Shown here: in pieces, positions 1 through 5,400 of the stretch
How the letters are laid out: each line of letters begins with the position of its first letter
Position numbering within the stretch: the first letter of the stretch is position 1
Source of the DNA: Eubacteriales bacterium
GTDB taxonomy: Bacteria > Bacillota > Clostridia > Christensenellales > UMGS416
Assembly (NCBI GenBank): GCA_028709505.1
Contig: JAQVWW010000086.1
Span: 1 to 6,276 of the forward strand
Direction of reading: 5' to 3'
Length of the DNA: 6,276 nucleotides
Notes under the pieces: generated by a model
Database searches by the model: none
What the model was told of the DNA's origin: nothing
The model's input: the letters and a program-made list of their open reading frames with translations, nothing else
Program-made: the position numbers and the translations under genes

Positions 1-522
1 CAGTTCTACCGGCGAGAGCAGCGCCCGGCAGGCCGGCAGCGTGGCGTTGTTGTCGCCGGGGCCGGTAATGTCGGGATTGGTGCCGATGAGCTTGGCGCCG
101 GCCAACACAAATTTGACGGCGCGGCGGATGTTTTCGTAGTTATAATTGCGTGTCTCGCCGATGACGACATAGTCCGGGTTGACGTCGTTCATCGTGATGC
201 CCACCTCGTACAGCGCGTTCATCAGGCCCGGCTCGCCGATGACGTAAGCGCTGGCGCCGGGGCTCTGGCGCTTTAAAAACTCGGCGGTGGCCAGCGCGCT
301 GGTGTAAAAGTGCTCTTCGGATACGTCCAGGCCCATGCGCAAAAGCTTTTGCTGCAGCTCCCGCGGCGAGCGCTCGGAGCTGTTGGTCAGGAACAGAAAA
401 CGCTTCCCGGTATCGTTTAGCCAGCCCACAAAATCGGCGGCGCCGTCGAGCAGCTGGTTGCCGTGATAGATGACGCCGTCCATATCGCACAAAAAGCCCT
501 TTTTCGCATCCAATAAACCCAT
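1..522 (-). CDS. NagD-like HAD-IIA family sugar/nucleotide phosphatase, C-terminus cut off by window edge
   Basis: This is the first 174 residues of a HAD-superfamily hydrolase of subclass IIA, the NagD / p-nitrophenyl phosphatase type. These are cytoplasmic Mg-dependent enzymes that remove phosphate from small sugar phosphates or nucleotides. Motif I is CDMDGVIYHG at residues 12-21, with D13 the expected nucleophile and D15 the acid/base. Motif II is LFLTNSS at 43-49, its Thr/Ser contacting phosphate. The IIA cap begins after about residue 70 and includes the family's GTNPD segment at 147-151. Full-length relatives are about 250-270 residues, so the motif III lysine and motif IV aspartates lie beyond base 1. 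The ATG is supported by GGAGGG at 527-532, four bases upstream. The gene lies 30 bases after the AraC regulator and may be co-transcribed with it. The family is clear but the substrate is not; the sugar-locus context hints at sugar-phosphate clean-up. Confidence 0.9.
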   Translation of the reverse strand, partial: MGLLDAKKGFLCDMDGVIYHGNQLLDGAADFVGWLNDTGKRFLFLTNSSERSPRELQQKLLRMGLDVSEEHFYTSALATAEFLKRQSPGASAYVIGEPGLMNALYEVGITMNDVNPDYVVIGETRNYNYENIRRAVKFVLAGAKLIGTNPDITGPGDNNATLPACRALLSPVEL

Positions 523-551
523 GTTACCCTCCATAATGGCCATACCCATTT

Positions 552-559
552 ATTATATA
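552..559 (-). promoter_or_regulatory. Possible -10 element for the HAD phosphatase gene
   Basis: Read on the minus strand, this AT-rich island contains a consensus TATAAT (557-552) overlapping TATATA (559-554). TGG comes immediately before TATATA, which would make an extended -10. It covers the last codons and stop of the AraC gene, about 30 bases before the HAD start codon. No convincing -35 hexamer lies 16-18 bases upstream, where the sequence is C-rich. It may give the phosphatase independent expression, or it may simply reflect AT-rich codons and spacer. Confidence 0.3.
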
Positions 560-1407
560 CCAAAAGAGGGGGGAAGGGTATCCCCCCGGCGGCAGGCGCG
601 GGGCGAGCAGCCATAGCGCCGGCGGAACATCTTAGAAAAGTGGTTCAAATCGGTAAACCCGCAGGAATAGCAGATTTGTGTCACCGTATACGGGCTGCCC
701 TGCAGCATGCGCCGCGCCGTGTCCAGCCGATAGCCCACCAGCGCCTCTTTGACCGAATGGCCGTATTTGGCCTTGAATACGCGGAACAGCTGCGAGCGGC
801 TCAAGCCCACCTGCCGGGCGATATCCTCAACGGTGATGGCGTAGCTGAAGTTATCCTGCAGATACTGCAGCGCCCGGTACGCCGAATCGCTGCCGGGATC
901 GGCGCCGGGCGGGGCCGGAGAAGGGGCGTTCATCAGCGATAAAAACGCGAACATGTGCGCCAGCAGCGCGCAGTCCCGCCCGGGAGCCGGCAGGTTGGCG
1001 CAGTCCAGCAGCCGCTGGGCCCGGCGCACCGCCGCCGGCAAGTCCGTACAGCCGAACAACGGGGATTGGTTGCTTAAGCCACACAGCGGCAGGATGTGCG
1101 CCGCCGCGTCGCCGGCAAAACCGAACCAATAGTATTCCCAGGGCTGCTCCATATCGGCATAATACGTGGTCACCTCGCCGGGCACTATCAAAAAGCCCTG
1201 GCCCGGGCCCAGCGCGTAGTGCCGGCCGGCTTTGGCAAACGTACCGCGGCCGGCGGCCACAAAGTGAATCAGGTAGTGATCGCGAAACGACGGGCCGAAC
1301 GTATGCCCCGGCGAGCACTGCTCGTGGCCGCAGTGGCGCAGCGCCACAAAACTGTCCTGACTTTTCTGCGGCAGCATGATGTCTGTCACGCGGCGTGCAT
1401 CGCTCAT
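553..1407 (-). CDS. AraC-family transcriptional regulator (MsmR/MelR-like sugar regulator)
   Basis: A 284-residue AraC/XylS regulator with the usual two-part layout. Residues about 25-105 form the cupin-like sugar-sensing domain (HFVAAGRGTF, then GFLIVPGEVTTYYAD and PWEYYWFGF), a pattern typical of regulators of alpha-galactoside and other oligosaccharide operons. A Pro/Ala-rich linker (about 161-172) leads to the C-terminal DNA-binding domain of about 100 residues. Its first helix-turn-helix is near 191-212 (ITVEDIARQVGLSRSQLFRVF) and its second near 240-262, ending in the family signature CGFTDLNHFSKMFRRRYGCSP. The start is fixed by AGGAGG (1419-1414) six bases upstream. The gene is divergent from the GH4 glycosidase, so it most likely activates that gene when sugar is bound, and may also control itself. 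The family is certain. The inducer is inferred from the neighbour; melibiose- or raffinose-type sugars are the best guess. Confidence 0.95.
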   Translation of the reverse strand: MSDARRVTDIMLPQKSQDSFVALRHCGHEQCSPGHTFGPSFRDHYLIHFVAAGRGTFAKAGRHYALGPGQGFLIVPGEVTTYYADMEQPWEYYWFGFAGDAAAHILPLCGLSNQSPLFGCTDLPAAVRRAQRLLDCANLPAPGRDCALLAHMFAFLSLMNAPSPAPPGADPGSDSAYRALQYLQDNFSYAITVEDIARQVGLSRSQLFRVFKAKYGHSVKEALVGYRLDTARRMLQGSPYTVTQICYSCGFTDLNHFSKMFRRRYGCSPRACRRGDTLPPSFGI

Positions 1408-1424
1408 CGGTGGCCTCCTGTGGG

Positions 1425-1448
1425 TTTGTTCCCATATGATACAACAAA
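1425..1448. promoter_or_regulatory. Inverted repeat over the araC-type gene's -10, candidate operator
   Basis: TTTGTT (1425-1430) and AACAAA (1443-1448) form a perfect 6-bp inverted repeat with a 12-base spacer. The repeat encloses the proposed -10 of the regulator gene. A protein bound here would block that promoter, consistent with autorepression. AraC proteins more often use direct repeats, so this could equally be a chance AT-rich symmetry. Confidence 0.25.
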
Positions 1449-1465
1449 AACACCAGTAGTTGCAA
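1436..1465 (-). promoter_or_regulatory. Predicted sigma-A-type promoter of the AraC regulator gene
   Basis: On the minus strand, TTGCAA (1465-1460) and TATCAT (1441-1436) are separated by 18 bases. This resembles a housekeeping -35/-10 pair and lies about 30 bases before the regulator's start codon. Its start point would be near 1430, giving a leader of about 20 bases that carries the AGGAGG site. The call rests on motif resemblance and position only. Confidence 0.5.
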
Positions 1466-1475
1466 CATTCCTACA

Positions 1476-1504
1476 TTGGCTTGGCCGGGGCGGCGGTGTA
1501 CGAT
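1476..1504 (+). promoter_or_regulatory. Predicted promoter of the GH4 glycosidase gene
   Basis: TTGGCT (1476-1481) and TACGAT (1499-1504) are spaced by 17 bases on the plus strand and end 34 bases before the GH4 start codon. Both hexamers are imperfect, which suits a promoter needing an AraC-type activator. A second -10-like TACAAT (1514-1519) has no matching -35 and lies close to the ribosome site. Bases 1450-1480 upstream of the -35 are the natural place for activator binding, but I could not identify a clear pair of direct repeats there. Confidence 0.4.
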
Positions 1505-1524
1505 TAAGACGACTACAATGGGAG

Positions 1525-1531
1525 AAAGGGG
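1525..1531 (+). promoter_or_regulatory. Ribosome binding site fixing the GH4 start
   Basis: AAAGGGG lies seven bases before the ATG at 1539. The frame is open upstream to an ATG at 1476, but those 21 extra codons are arginine/threonine-rich, overlap the proposed promoter, and would sit ahead of the family's normal N-terminus. The 1539 start is therefore preferred. Confidence 0.7.
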
Positions 1532-1538
1532 ACACATC

Positions 1539-2855
1539 ATGATACGCATTGCCTATATGGGCGCCGGCAGCACCGTGTTTGCCAAAAACGTGCTGGGCGA
1601 CTGCATCTATACGCCCGAGCTTGCCGATTTGGACATCTGGCTGCACGACATCGACCCAAAGCGGCTGGACGACTCGTTTAAGATGCTGACCAACATCATC
1701 GCCACATCGGGCCGCAAAGACGTGCAGCTGCACGCCACGCTGGACCGCCGCGAGGCGCTGGCCGGCGCGCACTACGTCGTCAACAGCATACAGGTGGGCC
1801 TGTACGAGCCCTGCACCGTCACCGATTTTGAGGTGCCCAAGAAGTACGGCCTGCGCCAGACCATCGGCGATACGCTGGGCATCGGCGGCATCTTCCGCAC
1901 GCTGCGCACGATACCGGTGCTGGAGGACTTTGCCCGCGACATGCAGGAGCTTTGCCCCAACGCGCTGTTCATCAACTACACAAACCCGATGGCCATGCTG
2001 ACCGGCTATCTGCAGCGCTATACGCCCATCAAGACGGTGGGCCTATGCCACAGCGTGCAGGCCTGCGCCCAGCGGCTGCTGGAATCGGTCAAGATGGACG
2101 AATACGTGGGCAACTGCCGCTGGGAGATCGCCGGCATCAACCACATGGCATGGCTGCTAAAGATTGAAGACCTGCAGGGCAACGACCTGTACCCGGAGAT
2201 CAAGCGCCGTTCGCGCAACCCGCACAGCGATTACGACCTGGACTGGGACCTGGTGCGCCACGACATGATGCACCGTTTCGGCTACTACGTCACCGAATCC
2301 AGCGAGCACAACGCCGAATACCACGCCTGGTACATCAAGGACAAATATCCCGAGCTTATCGAGCGCTACAAAATCCCGCTGGACGAGTATCCGCGCCGCT
2401 GCGTCAACCAGATTGCCAAATGGGAACAGATGCAAAAGGAGCTGGTGCACAACAAAACCCTCGTGCACGAAAAGACGCACGAGTTTGCGTCGTACATCAT
2501 CAAGGCCATGGAGCTGGACCAGCCCTACCGCGTGCACGGCAACGTGCTCAACACCGGCCTCATCACGAACCTGCCCCGCAACGCCTGCGTGGAGGTGCCC
2601 TGCCTTGTCGATCGCAACGGCATACAGCCCTGCTACGTGGGCGACCTGCCCGAGCAGTGCGCCGCCATGAACCGCACCAACATCAACGTGCAGCTGCTGA
2701 CGATACAGGCGGCGGTATCCCGCAAGAAGGACGACATCTATATGGCCGCCATGATGGACCCGCACACGGCCAGCGAGCTTTCGCAGGACGATATCGTGTC
2801 TCTGTGTGACGACCTCATCGAGGCCCACGGCGACTGGCTGCCCAAGTACCACTAA
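1539..2855 (+). CDS. melA: GH4 family alpha-galactosidase, MelA type (NAD- and Mn-dependent)
   Basis: A 438-residue glycoside hydrolase family 4 enzyme. Its wording closely follows enterobacterial MelA, which is about 450 residues. GH4 enzymes cleave glycosides by transiently oxidising the sugar C3 hydroxyl with bound NAD, with a divalent metal usually Mn. The N-terminal Rossmann glycine motif is GAGSTVFAKNVLGD (8-21). The family signature spans about 140-170, including NYTNPMAM (146-153) and GLCHSVQ (168-174). C170 and H202 (in GINHMA) are the expected metal ligands. Later MelA-like blocks are FGYYVTESSEHNAEY (247-261), RYKIPLDEYPRRCV (276-289) and the C-terminal AAMMDPHTAS and AHGDWLP. No signal peptide is seen, so it acts in the cytoplasm on imported sugar. 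The divergent AraC regulator fits an inducible alpha-galactoside system. Activity on another alpha-glycoside cannot be excluded, but alpha-galactoside is best supported. Confidence 0.92.
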   Translation: MIRIAYMGAGSTVFAKNVLGDCIYTPELADLDIWLHDIDPKRLDDSFKMLTNIIATSGRKDVQLHATLDRREALAGAHYVVNSIQVGLYEPCTVTDFEVPKKYGLRQTIGDTLGIGGIFRTLRTIPVLEDFARDMQELCPNALFINYTNPMAMLTGYLQRYTPIKTVGLCHSVQACAQRLLESVKMDEYVGNCRWEIAGINHMAWLLKIEDLQGNDLYPEIKRRSRNPHSDYDLDWDLVRHDMMHRFGYYVTESSEHNAEYHAWYIKDKYPELIERYKIPLDEYPRRCVNQIAKWEQMQKELVHNKTLVHEKTHEFASYIIKAMELDQPYRVHGNVLNTGLITNLPRNACVEVPCLVDRNGIQPCYVGDLPEQCAAMNRTNINVQLLTIQAAVSRKKDDIYMAAMMDPHTASELSQDDIVSLCDDLIEAHGDWLPKYH

Positions 2856-2875
2856 GCGCGACGGCATTTTTCGGC

Positions 2876-2893
2876 CGGCGCCGTTTGGCGCCG
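2876..2893 (+). repeat. GC-rich inverted repeat after the GH4 gene
   Basis: CGGCGCC (2876-2882) and GGCGCCG (2887-2893) form a perfect 7-bp stem with a GTTT loop, starting 21 bases after the GH4 stop codon. No T-tract follows, so it is not a standard intrinsic terminator. It may protect the 3' end of the GH4 message or cause pausing. Confidence 0.5.
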
Positions 2894-2923
2894 CGCCCGC
2901 CGGGGTATCATAACGAAAACGAC

Positions 2924-2955
2924 AAAACAGCCGTGGGATCACCTGCGGCTGTTTT
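2924..2955 (+). terminator. Strong hairpin just before the aldo/keto reductase ribosome site (terminator or leader structure)
   Basis: AAAACAGCCG (2924-2933) pairs perfectly with CGGCTGTTTT (2946-2955). The 12 bases between can add two wobble and two G-C pairs, leaving an ATCA loop, so the stem approaches 14 bp. A-rich 5' and T-rich 3' arms are typical of an intrinsic terminator, although the T run is only four long. It would end GH4 transcripts. It stops only five bases before AGGAGG (2961-2966) of the next gene, so it could instead act in that gene's leader. The hairpin itself is certain; its role is not. Confidence 0.65.
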
Positions 2956-2973
2956 GGAACAGGAGGTAGCGCC

Positions 2974-3939
2974 ATGCAACGCATGCTATTGGGGAAGACC
3001 GGCCTGGAGGTGGCGCGGGTGGGCCTGGGCACCGCCGGCTACGGCGCCGGCATGGAATCGCAGGACGCCCACGCGCAGATGGATTTTTACGTGGCGCAGG
3101 GCGGTAACTTCATCGATACCGCCCGCTGCTACAACGACTGGATTCCCGGCGAGCGTTCGCGCAGCGAAAAGATCATCGGCCAATGGCTGCGCAGCCGCGG
3201 CGGCCGTCAGCATGTGGTGCTGGTCACCAAAGGCGGCCACCCGCCCTTTACCGATCTGCACGCATCACGGCTGTCACCGCAGGAGGTGGACGCCGACCTG
3301 GACGGCAGCCTGCGCGACCTGGGCACCGACTATATCGACTTGTACTTTCTGCATCGCGACGACGTCCGCCGGCCGGTGGATGAAATTCTCGAGCACCTGG
3401 AGGAAAAGGTGCGCCAGGGCAAGATTCGCCATTACGGCGCGTCCAACTGGACGCTTGCTCGGCTGCGCCAGGCCGACGCCTACGCGGCGCGGCACGGCTT
3501 ACAGGGCTTTGCCGTCAACCAGCTGGGCTGGAGCCTGGCCCAGCGTTCGCCCGACGCGCCCGGCGACGACACGCTGGTATACATGGACGCGCCGCTGTTC
3601 GACTACCATACGCGCACCGGCATGGCGGCCATGGCCTTTAGCTCCCAGGGCAAAGGCTACTTCCCGCGGGCGGCGGGCGGCGGCGTGACCGGCGAAGACG
3701 CCACCGTCTTTGACACGCCGCGCAACCGGCGCGTGCTTCAGGTGCTGCAGGATATCAGCCGGCAGACCGGCATCGCCATCGCCACGCTGGTGGTGCACCA
3801 CATCATCGCTTCGCCGTTTCCGGCGGTGCCGCTGGTGTCGTCGCGCAGCAACCAGCGGCTGCTGGCGGCGTTGGCCGCCGGCGATTTGCCCGCCGACGCG
3901 CCGTGGCGCGCGCAGCTGGAGGAAGCGGCACGGTTATAG
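2974..3939 (+). CDS. Aldo/keto reductase, NADPH-dependent oxidoreductase
   Basis: A 321-residue (alpha/beta)8-barrel aldo/keto reductase of the usual length, expected to be a cytoplasmic enzyme interconverting carbonyls and alcohols with NAD(P)H. The catalytic tetrad is intact: D48 and Y53 in NFIDTARCY, K86 in LVTKGG, H127 in YFLHRDD. Cofactor-side residues include GASNW (155-159), NQ (182-183) and the C-terminal phosphate-binding stretch VPLVSSRSNQRL (285-296). The KGGHP...SRLS wording resembles a subgroup commonly seen beside carbohydrate genes in Bacillota. ATG 2974 has AGGAGG seven bases upstream. It follows the GH4 gene on the same strand after 118 bases that contain a strong hairpin, so co-transcription is uncertain. 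A role in sugar or aldehyde reduction is inferred; the substrate is unknown. Confidence 0.92.
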   Translation: MQRMLLGKTGLEVARVGLGTAGYGAGMESQDAHAQMDFYVAQGGNFIDTARCYNDWIPGERSRSEKIIGQWLRSRGGRQHVVLVTKGGHPPFTDLHASRLSPQEVDADLDGSLRDLGTDYIDLYFLHRDDVRRPVDEILEHLEEKVRQGKIRHYGASNWTLARLRQADAYAARHGLQGFAVNQLGWSLAQRSPDAPGDDTLVYMDAPLFDYHTRTGMAAMAFSSQGKGYFPRAAGGGVTGEDATVFDTPRNRRVLQVLQDISRQTGIAIATLVVHHIIASPFPAVPLVSSRSNQRLLAALAAGDLPADAPWRAQLEEAARL

Positions 3940-3969
3940 ACGGGTTTGCGTACATAAGGCGCAGGTAAA

Positions 3970-4000
3970 CACAACGGGAGCCCTATCGGCTCCCGTTGTG
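3970..4000. terminator. Bidirectional terminator hairpin between convergent genes
   Basis: CACAACGGGAGCC (3970-3982) and GGCTCCCGTTGTG (3988-4000) form a perfect 13-bp stem with a five-base CTATC loop. It lies 30 bases after the aldo/keto reductase stop and 63 bases after the stop of the opposing flavoprotein gene, so it can end both transcripts. The T-tracts are imperfect: CTGTTGT on the plus side and TTTACC on the minus side. The rest of 3940-4063 shows no gene. Confidence 0.75.
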
Positions 4001-4063
4001 CTGTTGTAACGTCCGCTACTTGGCATTGTGTGGTACCATTGTTTTTGCCGCACGCTGCGCCCG

Positions 4064-4621
4064 TCAGCGCGCGTATGCCAGAATATTGCGCCCCAGGCAG
4101 GCGGCTTGCTCCAGCCTGTCGGGCTGGTTGGCGATGTCGCCGGGCGCATCGGCCACGGCGGTGACGCCGTTTAGTTCGCCGGGCACGCACAGCATGCCGC
4201 AGGACAGATAGAACGTGTAGATGGTATTGAGCGTTATGGCCTGCCCGCCGCCGGTGCCGCGGCCCACGCACAGCGCGCCGCCCAGCTTGCCCCGCAGCGG
4301 CCGGCGCCGCTGGACGGCAAAGGTGCGATCCATGACGGCCTTTAGCTGCGCCGGCACCGTCCGCCAGTATACCGGCGCGGCGATGATCACCGCGTCACAG
4401 GCGGCATAGGCCTCGTATAGCTGCGCCATGTCGTCGTGCAGCGCGCAGACGCCGCCGGGTATGCACCGTTCGCAGCCGGTACAGGGCAGCACCGTCTTTT
4501 CAGACAGCAAAAATTCGGTGGCCCGCCACCCGGCTTCGCGCAGCGGCGCCAGCGCCGCGTCCAGCAGCAGCTGTGCGTTGCCGCCGGGGCGCGGCGATCC
4601 GCATATGCCCAATACGTGCAT
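4064..4621 (-). CDS. Flavodoxin-fold iron-sulfur flavoprotein / NADPH-dependent FMN reductase family
   Basis: A 185-residue cytoplasmic flavodoxin-like protein expected to bind FMN and move electrons. The FMN phosphate loop is GICGSPRPGGNAQLLL (5-20), and the second flavin contact is APVYW (82-86) followed by LKAVMDRT (93-100). Between them C47, C50, C53 and C59 form CX2CX2CX5C, matching the compact cysteine motif that holds a 4Fe-4S cluster in archaeal and clostridial iron-sulfur flavoproteins. It is followed by the typical HDDM. The start is set at ATG 4621 rather than an upstream ATG at 4675, because GGAGGT precedes it and the flavodoxin fold begins there. The longer form would also overlap the preceding gene. 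It is the last gene of the minus-strand run, 22 bases after the CBS protein. Its electron partner is unknown. Confidence 0.9.
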   Translation of the reverse strand: MHVLGICGSPRPGGNAQLLLDAALAPLREAGWRATEFLLSEKTVLPCTGCERCIPGGVCALHDDMAQLYEAYAACDAVIIAAPVYWRTVPAQLKAVMDRTFAVQRRRPLRGKLGGALCVGRGTGGGQAITLNTIYTFYLSCGMLCVPGELNGVTAVADAPGDIANQPDRLEQAACLGRNILAYAR

Positions 4622-4624
4622 AAG

Positions 4625-4630
4625 ACCTCC
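4625..4630 (-). promoter_or_regulatory. Ribosome site of the flavoprotein gene, short spacing
   Basis: GGAGGT stands only three bases before ATG 4621 (CTT spacer). This is at the short end but workable, and it is the only good ribosome site near the N-terminus of the flavodoxin fold. It therefore decides the start. Confidence 0.6.
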
Positions 4631-4643
4631 GTCAAACCCGTGT

Positions 4644-5390
4644 CTAGTCCTGCTGCACCGTGTAGCGCAGCACATCCCAGGCCGTCAAAATGCCCACCAG
4701 CCGGCCGGTAGGCCGGCCGTCGTGCGTGACGAACACCATGACCAACCGTTTGCGGCCGTGCTTGATGTTCTGGAACAAGTCCAACAGGTCGTCCATGTCG
4801 GCCGATGCCGGCAAAAAGCGGAAACATTCGGACGAATGGGCATCCAGCGCCGTCACGCCGGCCAAATCGGCGATGGTGGCCGACTCATCCAGCACCAGCT
4901 CGCCACGCAGCGCAAAGTATGTGTACAGCGAGCTTTCGCTAAAGACGCCCAGCACCACGTCGTCTTTGAGGATGGGGATGTGCGAATACTCGGCCTTGCG
5001 CATGCGCCGGGCCGTGTCGCCGATACGGTCATGCCAGCCGGCGCTGAGTACCGACGCGCGGGGGATGGCTATCTGCATGCAGCTGGGCGGCGACATAGCC
5101 TTGTCGATGAGAGCCGCATATCGCTCCACGACGCTTTGCAGCGGCAGCGCGATGACCTCTGCGTCTTCCTTGGGGTTGTGTACGATGGTGTTGCGCAGCC
5201 GGGCCATATCCTTGAGGAACTCGTTGTTGCGCGAATAAGCGATGGTGCCGTTGAGCTCGTATTTGCGGATGCGATCCAGCAGCTCAGCGTGCGGTGTCGA
5301 CGGCGAACTCTGGGCCAGCATGCGCATAAATTTATCCAGCCGATTGTACAGCTGCAAAAACTGTTCGGCCGCCTCTTGCGAATAGGGCAT
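4644..5390 (-). CDS. HEPN-like helical domain fused to a CBS domain pair
   Basis: A 248-residue soluble protein with two parts. Residues 1-100 look all-helical and carry RLRNTIVH, in which R66-N67-x3-H71 fits the Rx4-6H motif of HEPN domains. HEPN domains are often RNases, toxins or nucleotide-binding helpers. Residues about 103-160 and 170-245 form two CBS repeats (SHIPILKDDVVLGVFSESSL and LVMVFVTHDG...LVGILTAWDVLRY), a Bateman module that usually senses adenine nucleotides. The second repeat keeps the ribose-binding T236-x-x-D239; the equivalent place in the first is S151-x-x-S154, lacking Asp. Clostridial proteins of this general layout are known to me but have no assigned function. The start ATG has GAGGT five bases upstream, and this site overlaps the stop of the preceding flavin reductase gene. 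A nucleotide-responsive regulator is plausible; RNase activity is speculative. Confidence 0.85.
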   Translation of the reverse strand: MPYSQEAAEQFLQLYNRLDKFMRMLAQSSPSTPHAELLDRIRKYELNGTIAYSRNNEFLKDMARLRNTIVHNPKEDAEVIALPLQSVVERYAALIDKAMSPPSCMQIAIPRASVLSAGWHDRIGDTARRMRKAEYSHIPILKDDVVLGVFSESSLYTYFALRGELVLDESATIADLAGVTALDAHSSECFRFLPASADMDDLLDLFQNIKHGRKRLVMVFVTHDGRPTGRLVGILTAWDVLRYTVQQD

Positions 5391-5395
5391 GCGTT

Positions 5396-5400
5396 ACCTC
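5396..5400 (-). promoter_or_regulatory. Ribosome site overlapping the stop codon of the preceding gene
   Basis: GAGGT (5400-5396) for the CBS gene shares bases with the TGA stop (5401-5399) of the flavin reductase, and the two genes are separated by only eight bases. This suggests translational coupling and supports co-transcription. Confidence 0.65.

Noticed and set aside
1476..1538. Upstream ATG giving a 21-residue N-terminal extension of the GH4 enzyme
   Set aside because: It overlaps the proposed promoter and places extra residues before the Rossmann strand that begins the family. The 1539 ATG has its own ribosome site.
1408..1538. Catabolite-responsive (cre) site near the GH4 promoter
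   Set aside because: I scanned for the TGnnAnCGnTnnCA pattern and found no acceptable match.
851..1549. Minus-strand frame overlapping the AraC gene and its promoter gap
   Set aside because: It is out of frame with the AraC protein, lacks motifs, and would run through the divergent promoters.
2157..3032. Long open frame on the minus strand opposite the GH4 gene
   Set aside because: It is a mirror of the GC-rich GH4 coding sequence, reads as valine/alanine-rich low-information protein, has no family motif, and overlaps a certain gene.
2885..3688. Plus-strand open frame overlapping the aldo/keto reductase in another frame
   Set aside because: It is Arg/Trp/Ala/Thr-rich with no domain, while the overlapping reductase has a full catalytic tetrad and a proper ribosome site.
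4622..4675. Upstream ATG adding 18 residues to the iron-sulfur flavoprotein
   Set aside because: It would start inside the CBS gene with a cysteine/arginine-rich segment unlike the family. GGAGGT supports the start at 4621.
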